A stretch of DNA of 64,000 bases, taken from positions 1,426,001 to 1,490,000 of the forward strand of contig SADC01001112.1 of the NCBI GenBank assembly GCA_004194705.1, read 5' to 3'. The stretch is from Ditylenchus dipsaci. Taxonomy: Eukaryota; Nematoda; Chromadorea; Rhabditida; Anguinidae. Positions 57,116-64,000 of the stretch are shown here, one piece after another; the stretch's first letter is position 1, and each line of letters begins with the position of its first letter. Below the pieces are notes generated by a model. It was given only the letters and a program-made list of their open reading frames with translations, did no database searches and had not been told where the DNA came from. The translations under genes were made by a program, and so were the position numbers.

Positions 57116-57508
57116 TAAGGGACCATGGTTATTGCGCGCAGTGGCATGTGCAAAATTTGAATTGGCGGGGCGCTTCTCTTTCGTCTAGAACTATACTCTT
57201 TTGAGTCATCTCAAACTACAGTCGAAGCTCTCTATAAAGACTCTCAAGGGATCGACTAAACCGAGTCGTTATAGAGAGCGTCGTTATAAAGAGCGTCGTT
57301 ATAGAGAGCGTCGTTTTGACTTCAATAACTTAGCTCAGGACCAAATAGTTCTTTTTTCCGGACCGTTATAAAGAGCGAATTGTTATAAAGAGCGTCGTTA
57401 TAGAGAGCGTCTACTGTAAAAGAGTACAGTGAGAGACGAAAGAGAAGTGTCCTCCGCCAATTCAGATTTTGCACATGCCACTGCGCGCAATAACCACGGT
57501 CCTTTAAT
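57116..57508. mobile_element. TTAA-family palindrome interrupted by a pogo-like MITE
   Basis: The arms TTTAAGGGACCATGGTTATT and AATAACCACGGTCCTTTAA, with CAAAATTTGAATTGGCGGGG and CCGCCAATTCAGATTTTG inside, belong to the AGGACCATGG variant at 36740. A further inverted pair (CTTCTCTTTCGTCT, AGACGAAAGAGAAG) and the element at 57219-57420 lie within. Confidence 0.65.
57219..57420. mobile_element. pogo-like MITE with GTTATAGAGAGCGTC units
   Basis: It begins CTACAGTCGAAGCTCTCTAT and ends ATAGAGAGCGTCTACTGTA. Units of TCGTTATAGAGAGCG and TCGTTATAAAGAGCG repeat three or more times at the inner ends. Confidence 0.7.
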
Positions 57509-57509
57509 T

Positions 57510-58390
57510 TACAATTTTGTAGTCAAAATGATCCTCACACCCTTGTTTATCCAACAAAATCATCAGATCATGATTTCAAAATTTCTGGAGCTGATTCACA
57601 CGCTAAGACCTGCCAAATTTGCGAAAATCGTTCGTTTGGGGGGTTTTTCTGTGACTGGTTTAATTTATGTTCTCTGACTTTTTTCTACAATTCACGCGTT
57701 TTATATAACAAAATGTAGCCAAGATTCTAGGCTTTCATTTGAGCTATCAAACAGAGAAAAAGTAATTACAAAGTTAAAACTAGGATTTAAAAAACATTCA
57801 ACCATATCCACTTCCATGTCATTCTACGGGCAGTCAAAGATTGGGCCATTTCAAATTGGGCCACCGTAAATTGGGCCAATTTGAATTGGGCCAATTAAAA
57901 TTGGGCCACCGTAAATTGCGCCAAATCAGACTTGGCCAAATTCAAATTGGGCCACCGTAAATTGGGCCACGATTTTGACTGTGTTTGCTATTGAACAGTG
58001 TCCATTTTAGTTTATTTACTTCTTTCACACGTTTCCTACTTTAGTTTTATTGTAAGTATCAAGGTCACTGAATCATTGTGTTGGAGTCCAATTGTTTGAA
58101 AAAATTTAATTTTTTTAATTACAGAATAGCATTATAGAAAAAATCGAACATGAAACGTATTCAGGGAAACAATAGACAAAAATTGCTACAATTTTATTTT
58201 AGAACGCCGTCAAAATCGTGGCCCAATTTGAATTGGCCCAATTTGAATTTGGCCCAATTTACGGTGGCCCAATTTGAAATGGCCCAATTTTTGACTGCCC
58301 CATTCTACCTTGGACTATCCTAGAATTATTTGGTATTATTTTGGAAGTGACGTTTTTTTGTAACAATAGTTTACACTAGCGCTTGCCCGC
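57510..58390. repeat. Dispersed repeat D1, copy 2
   Basis: Inverted relative of 27600-28340, sharing GCTTTCATTTGAGCT and AAAAAACATTCAACCAT. It is interrupted by F5. Confidence 0.5.
57828..58300. mobile_element. Foldback-like element F5, array ends GGGCCAATTTGAATT
   Basis: The ends GGGCAGTCAAAGATTGGGCC and TTTTTGACTGCCC are inverted. Arrays of AAATTGGGCCACCGTAAATT words lie at 57843-57975 and, inverted, at 58210-58290. A perfect 8-bp duplication CATTCTAC (57820-57827 and 58301-58308) brackets it. The empty site lies in the homologous D1 copy at about 28115-28145. The interior (57980-58200) has no gene. Confidence 0.87.
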
Positions 58391-60037
58391 CCTACGGGCG
58401 GTTTTGTTTTTTGCTGATATTTTCAAACATTTTTCGGGTTATTTTCAGCTGATATTTCTGTAGCATTATCCATTTTATTTTTCGATGATTTCAAGATCCA
58501 TGAATCTGAGCAAAATGCAATCACATATAGTCACTCTTAATTACTTTATTATTATTCACACGACTGAAAAAAACATCTTTTGAGATTTACAAAAGCTTTT
58601 TTTCTCTTTTCTGCGATTCAAAAAAGCGTCTATTTTGATTTAAGAGATTCATGAATGCGATCTTCCTGTTGTGAGATTCATAAAAAGAGAGTTTCTGTTT
58701 TTTTGACCTTTTCCAATATACATGTAAATTGAAGCTATACGCCTAATCCACAGTACAAAAGGTAAAGTACATGAGCTAAGAGATATGAAACATGAGACTT
58801 GACACATTAAATGAGAGTCACAGACATTCACTTCGACACATGAGGCACAAACATTAGCCATGGACAACAAAAAATTTGAAAATAGGTCGTACGACCAAAA
58901 CATGAGCCGTGAGCTCCAATCAGGAATTCCTAAAAGAGCTTTTCATTCCTTTCATAGACGCACAGTACCATAACATTTTCTAAATTTTTTCAGACGTGTG
59001 TGTTGAGATCCACGAAGACATATTTTTCACGTGAATGATTTATAAAAGTATTCGCCTTTTGGTATTCGACTCACTAAATCAAAGTATTCGACTCACTAAA
59101 TCGAAATTTAATCAATGAGATGTAAGTCTGAACCCTTATACACAATGCAGGTCCACGATACAATAGACTTGACACACATGGCATGTGGCACACTCTTGAG
59201 CCACTGAATGAGAAGATCGAAACACTTGCAATAATTACTGATATATACCAAATAAGTTCACATCTTGAGTATTGATTCAACTCAAGTGACTTGACTACTT
59301 CTGCATTTAATTTGAGACTCAATGAATTCCAGCCCAAGCATCTCAGATATTAAAAACATGTGAGCCGACCGTGAAATTTATACATTCGTCATTCAATCCT
59401 TTCCTACAAACTTCGGATCTTCACATTTATTAGATGTGAAATATACTCGAAATCAAATGCTTCTCAGAATGTACTGTAAGTCCATCATCAAGTCATATTA
59501 TCCGATACGTTTCAGAATTGACTAATTAGAGAACATGACTCGAAAAAAATTCACCGACCAATCACAGATAAAAGTTTCATTTGAGCTTTATGCATAGCTC
59601 ACGATTGAAGAAAAGAATTAGCGAGTGTATTAATAGATTGAATAGAAATAATGGAATGAATTTGAGACTTTATCATGAACAGACTGCTATAGTACTTTTA
59701 TTCACCACTTAGAAGTTTTCTCTATCTTACAGCTGATATCAAAGTGAGATCGGTTATGCGAGAACTGAAATATTCTGGGTTGGTCAATGTCAGCCACTTT
59801 TGATGTGAAGTGAGAATGCTATCTTGAATCGAAATGTCGAATTTTAATTAAAGTACAAAAAATCTCCTTTTTCAAAAAAGGGCCAAGGGCGAACCTTGAT
59901 TAAAGTTAGCAAAGAAGATGGTGCCGCTTTACGCGTCTCAAAGTAACTTGACATCATTCCCACTATTCTTCACAAAGATGCTTTTCATTAACAAAGAATA
60001 ACACAACAGAGATTTCAACAGATACAGAGAGAATAAA
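58310..60037. other. Intergenic before OB-fold gene
   Basis: No conserved exon was recognised. The sequence is A/T-rich with many CATGAG and GACTTGA words but no clear repeat. Confidence 0.5.
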
Positions 60038-61623
60038 TCAATCAACGTTCTTCTCGAGGTGCCCTTCTTGGTCATTCTTTTGCAAATGGTGCCCTTCTTG
60101 CTCATTCTGAGGATAGTCCAAGTCATCTATGGCATAATCTTGATCCACAAACAGCTCGCTTTCATCGCTGAGGATCGAAAAGTGCTCCGAAGAAACAATC
60201 ATGAGAGACAAAACTTCACCTTAAAGGTTTAGATTGAAAAAAAACTTTTCAGTGCTCAAACCTGTCCACTCGATTGAAGCTTGAGTGATTTCGATTTCGT
60301 CGTCCATGCCAACATTCGATTTGATCTGAAAAGACAGTTGACATTTATGTTCTCCATCAGTAGCCATCCCCACGAAAGAACCAGTATTTGAGCCAAAGGG
60401 CACAATGTCTGTGATAATCAAGAGTCGGAGCAACACTGAACCAACAGAATAAAAAAATTCAAAACCCCATGAAATACCTTTTTTCGTACCGAAGAGACCA
60501 CTAATTTTGCTCAGAGTATTAGGAGCAGGCCCGAACGAACTATCGTTTTTGAGAAACTGAATCTTGGACTGCATTGTGAAGACACAGCATCCAGAACGAC
60601 TTGACTTCAAATTTTGCAGAAGAACTGTAGAACCCTGAAAATTGATGGAAAAAAATGAACAGAAACAAATAAAAATCTTACCATAGATGACTTCAGAATA
60701 TGGCTGAGAAAAATTGCCACAAAATTCCACGCAGTCACTTGAACATTGTCGCGGCCATCAGAAGCATAGAAATCGATAACAGACTGATGCACATCGTCCT
60801 TCACAAAACGACGAATAGATTCCACTTGTTTGATACGCAGTTTGAGGTCGCTGAAAAAAAATATTATTATTTGAAAAACTTATTTATTCACCTACATTGC
60901 ACTGTTTTTACACAATTTTTTCAAGACATCCACGTTAATTGACGCGAAGGTTGCATTATTCAAGCAGAACTTCTCTTCCAAAAGATGTTCGAAGTAACGA
61001 TCGACGTTTCCATTGATTTGCAAAGCCGCATCTTTTATAATTCGTACTGATGACCCACCTTTGAAACTAAGCGACAGATTTGCGTTTCCATAATTGTACA
61101 GCTTATCTTTAGGAGGAGCGACCACAGCCAAATTCTTAAGCAAAAGCGTTTCAACCTGAAAATTCATATTTTTCTCATAGTATTTAGAAAATATTTAAAA
61201 ATAGCTGAATGCGAAGAAAGAAACACACCAGCAAAGAAGAAAATCCTGAACAATTACTATCCGGAGAAGAGTTCAAGCATTGAGTCGAAGTGGCAGCCGA
61301 AAACACGTCGCGGGCTGTATTCCAAGCACTTATCTGAACATAATTTGGCGGGATTTTGGTATCGCTTCCAACAATCGTGCGGATTCTATTCTGCTTGTCG
61401 AAACTAAGAACATCTTCAAGCGAGACGACTTGGACGATAACATCGCTAAAAATATGAAAACACTACAACTTTGAAAAACTTGTGAAGCATCTTACACAGA
61501 TTGTTCACCGACGATAAGCTTGGGAATAGATCGAATCGAATTGATTGAGCGCTTTCGTTTCTTAGACGGAGTGGAAAGAAAAGAGTCTTCACACATTTCG
61601 CTATTGACGGAATCTCGAATCAT
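60038..61623 (-). CDS. OB-fold (RPA70-like) single-strand DNA-binding protein candidate
   Basis: Seven exons: 61623-61496, 61445-61229, 61155-60896, 60850-60682, 60634-60479, 60436-60262 and 60219-60038 (TGA), about 430 residues. Phases fit except one missing base at the exon 5/6 junction (an A-run near 60480). The N terminus has a KKRKR basic patch, a likely nuclear signal. Two segments have the same OB-like pattern: IVQVVSLEDV...YVQISAWNTARDVF and LRIKQVESIR...NVQVTAWNFVAIF, each followed by a VLLQNLK/LLLKNLA strand, as in the DNA-binding domains of RPA70. The C terminus is acidic with a short repeat (NEQEGHHLQKNDQEGHLEKN). I infer a duplicated OB-fold protein acting on single-stranded DNA; RPA1 itself is not established, and a telomere or meiosis OB protein is equally possible. 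Confidence 0.65.
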
Positions 61624-61632
61624 TTTGAACTG

Positions 61633-61640
61633 CTAAAATT
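61633..61640 (-). promoter_or_regulatory. 3' splice site 6-9 nt upstream of OB-fold gene start
   Basis: On the minus strand TTAATTTTAGCAG precedes the ATG by 6-9 nt. It is a trans-splice acceptor candidate. Confidence 0.5.
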
Positions 61641-61888
61641 AAGAAATAAAGATTTGTTTGCTGTGCCACATATCTGATACATGATACAGGACAAACAAAG
61701 TGAGATACTCATCACATAAGACAAAACCATATCACAAGAGACATGACAATAAGTATGCGGCATAAGATGAACAATACGACTTTACAAAGCAAACATAGGA
61801 CAATCCATCTCAAACACTTCAAACATGAACCATTTTTGAGGCACTCTACTGTACAATGAGGCAGAAAAAATTCCAAATGAAACGAAGA

Positions 61889-62667
61889 CCTGAGAAGATA
61901 AATGAAAAAGATTGATTGATGCAAATGCACGACCTACCGGATTTTCCAGCTTACTCTCGAAGCACGATTCTCGTCCGCACGGCAGCCTGAACTTCAAGAC
62001 TAATTTATAGAGCGAAAACCTGAAGAGATGAATTAGAAACGCTCATTGATAAGAATGCACAACTTACCGGATATTCCAGTATACTCTTGAAGCACAATTC
62101 TTGTACACACTGCGGCCCGAACTTCACAACTAATCCATAGAGCAGAGACCTGAAGAGATGAATGAGAAACACATATTGATAAGAATGCATAACTTACCGG
62201 ATCTTCCAGTATACTCTCAAAGCACAATTCTTGTACACACTGCGGCCCGAACTTCACAACTAATCCATAGAGCAGAGACCTGAAGAGATGAATGAGAAAC
62301 ACATATTGATAAGAATGCATAACTTACCGGATCTTCCAGTATACTCTCAAAGCACAATTCTTGTACACACTGCGACCCGAACTTCACGACTAATACATAG
62401 AGCAGAGACCTGAAGAGATGAATGAGAAACACGTATTGATAAGAATGCACAACTTACCGGATCTTCCAGTATACTCTCAAAGCACAATTCTTGTACACAC
62501 GGCGACCCAACTTCACGACTAATCCGTAGAGCAGAGACCTGAAACGATAAGTAAGAAAAATTCATTGATGAGAATGCAAGACCTACCGGATCGCCCAGTA
62601 TACTCTCAAAGCACAATTCTTATCCACACTGCAGCCCGAACTTTGCGACATGATTCATACTTGAGTT
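61889..62667 (-). repeat. Six-copy 130-bp tandem array with splice signals
   Basis: Units start at 61889, 62019, 62149, 62279, 62409 and 62538. On the minus strand each has a pyrimidine-rich acceptor ending CATCTCTTCAG, an 82-nt segment and a GTAAGT or GTAGGT donor. In units 1-4 the 82-nt segment reads in one frame as similar peptides containing LVVKFG and ELCFESILEDP. Unit 5 lacks one base and unit 6 has a stop. 82 nt is not a multiple of three, so only one unit at a time could be spliced in frame. Whether it is a duplicated alternative exon or only a repeat is open. Confidence 0.7.
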
Positions 62668-64000
62668 ATAACAAATGTGATTTACAAAAACAAAAAATGC
62701 TTGAAAAAGAATCAAAACAAAAAGATAATAACTGCAGTAACACCGCATAATGAATCAATTCAAGTTAAGACTCAATCATGAACCATAGTACAGTCCAAGC
62801 ACTTCAACTATTTACCATTATTAAAGCACCTGGACTGCAGAATGAATCATATTTGAATCAAGAAATATTCAAAATCATATGAAAATACTCTAGTTCAAAA
62901 ATTTATTCAAAAATAATAATTCGATCCAAGTAACTGGATGATTCACAAAATTCGAGACAAAAAACATGAGACTCGCCTACAAAATCATTCGAGAAAGCCA
63001 ACTGCTTAACATGCTCAAGAAATAATAATGAGCATACGACAAAACTTTCGCTGCAATGAAATCCTCTCGAGACCAACTTTTAAACGACAATTTTGAGACA
63101 TTTAAAAGTTCGCGATGACAGACAGACATACAGACAACTCTCTTTTAGTATATAGGATGATCGTTTTCAACCTTATACTCAGAACGTAGCTCTGCTTCCT
63201 CTTGTCATTTCCAGCACACAGTTGTATAAAAGCATGTAGATAAAAATTGCAAAAAAACGTCAGTGCCAAAATAATACCGAAATCCTGCTCCTCAAAAATA
63301 CTCAACCTTCATTAGCTACCTTGTTTTTATGCAGAGATTTTGGTGTGAAAATATTCTTAGCTGATTCCTCATGAAATTGTGACGCTAGAAAGTTACTAAA
63401 CGCGTCGAGAAAAGAACAAAATGGGCAAAGGTTCAGGCGATATAAAGCTAAGTGAGCATCATTTTGGCTGATTTCCCTTCATATTGATGGTCATTTGGTT
63501 GAAATCGCAAAATTGGGGCAGTAAGTGACAGTAAATTAGTGCTGGAAATGATTGCAATCGATTTCTCGATAGTTTTTGGCCCTAATAAGTTAGTGAACTT
63601 ACTAAAATGTAGAGCAAAAAATAGGTTATGCATTCACTGGGAATCGAACCTGAGAGATCAAAATATTCGCATTATGATTTGCGCTCCCCCTCCCCCCCCT
63701 TTAAATGCTAGTTACGGGATAGGCAAAAGCTTTTTAAAAACAGATTGGGTAAAGTATTTTTAATAGAAAAGAAAGAGCGGACTCTCGCCGTCATTTTGAG
63801 TAAAAAGTTGCCCATAAAATATTCCTTTGAAGAGCAAAAGACAGCACAGACAATCGAATAAAAAATTAGATGCCGAAATTCAGTAATTAGATGCCGAAAT
63901 TCATTATTCTTAGCGCCAATTTGAATTTGATGCCGAAATAAAGACTTTTGATGCATAATTTCAATTTGATCCCATAAAAAATAGATTAGGCTGGAATTCG
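62668..64000. other. Distal intergenic region
   Basis: No gene was recognised. 63440-63580 is inverted to part of D1 (27600-27740). AAATGCTAGTTACGGGATAGG (63703-63723) matches AAATGCTACTTACGGGATAGG (28423-28443). A B-box-like GGTTCGATTCCC occurs on the minus strand near 63648. The short repeat GATGCCGAAATTCA recurs at 63870-63940. Confidence 0.5.

Noticed and set aside
61782..62616. Several overlapping 60-95 residue minus-strand open frames
   Set aside because: They read through the introns of the 130-bp tandem units; the repeat structure explains their similarity.

Overview
This window is animal (metazoan) nuclear DNA: AT-rich, with spliced genes (GT-AG introns, mostly about 48-100 nt plus a few multi-kilobase ones) set in a dense bed of DNA-transposon debris. 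Conserved genes recognised from their translations are a C2H2 zinc-finger gene (+, 3.7-4.9 kb), the Golgi PAPS transporter SLC35B2 (-, 8.2-15.3 kb), the splicing factor Crooked-neck/CRNKL1 (-, 23.5-27.3 kb), the TBP repressor subunit NC2-alpha/DRAP1 (+, 38.5-45.2 kb), the tRNA uracil-5-methyltransferase TRMT2A (-, 53.2-57.0 kb) and an OB-fold (RPA-like) gene (-, 60.0-61.6 kb). In all six the start codon lies about 2-36 nt after a good 3' splice site, as expected for spliced-leader trans-splicing. With short introns ending in TTTCAG this suggests a nematode or similar trans-splicing invertebrate; the species is not identified.

Layout: 0-3.6 kb AT-rich with repeats; 3.7-4.9 zinc-finger gene; 5.3-7.7 nested palindromic elements; 8.2-15.3 SLC35B2 with transposons in its introns; 17.3-22.2 a MULE (Mutator-like) transposon encoding a transposase and an OTU protease-like domain; 23.5-27.3 CRNKL1; 27.4-38.4 a block without host genes, made of terminal-inverted-repeat elements and minisatellites; 38.5-45.2 NC2-alpha; 45.2-52.2 nested foldback-like elements, one enclosing the 3' end of an RTRAF gene; 53.2-57.0 TRMT2A; 57.0-58.4 repeats; 60.0-61.6 OB-fold gene; 61.9-62.7 a six-copy 130-bp tandem array carrying splice signals; then repeats to the end.

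The most unusual feature is a group of foldback-like transposons whose two ends are inverted arrays of a short (10-17 bp), often palindromic, repeat. Four have perfect 8-bp target-site duplications (28461-29154, 45868-48752, 46849-47628, 57828-58300). A fifth (about 49920-51528) sits in the centre of a Tc1-type palindrome and carries RTRAF exons. The array sequence differs in each element, but the architecture and 8-bp duplication are constant (hAT-like).

Almost every conserved coding sequence needs one or more single-base insertions, usually in a short homopolymer, to stay in frame. Because the exon/intron structure is otherwise intact, I read these as consensus deletions in the assembly rather than gene decay, but the sequence alone cannot prove it.
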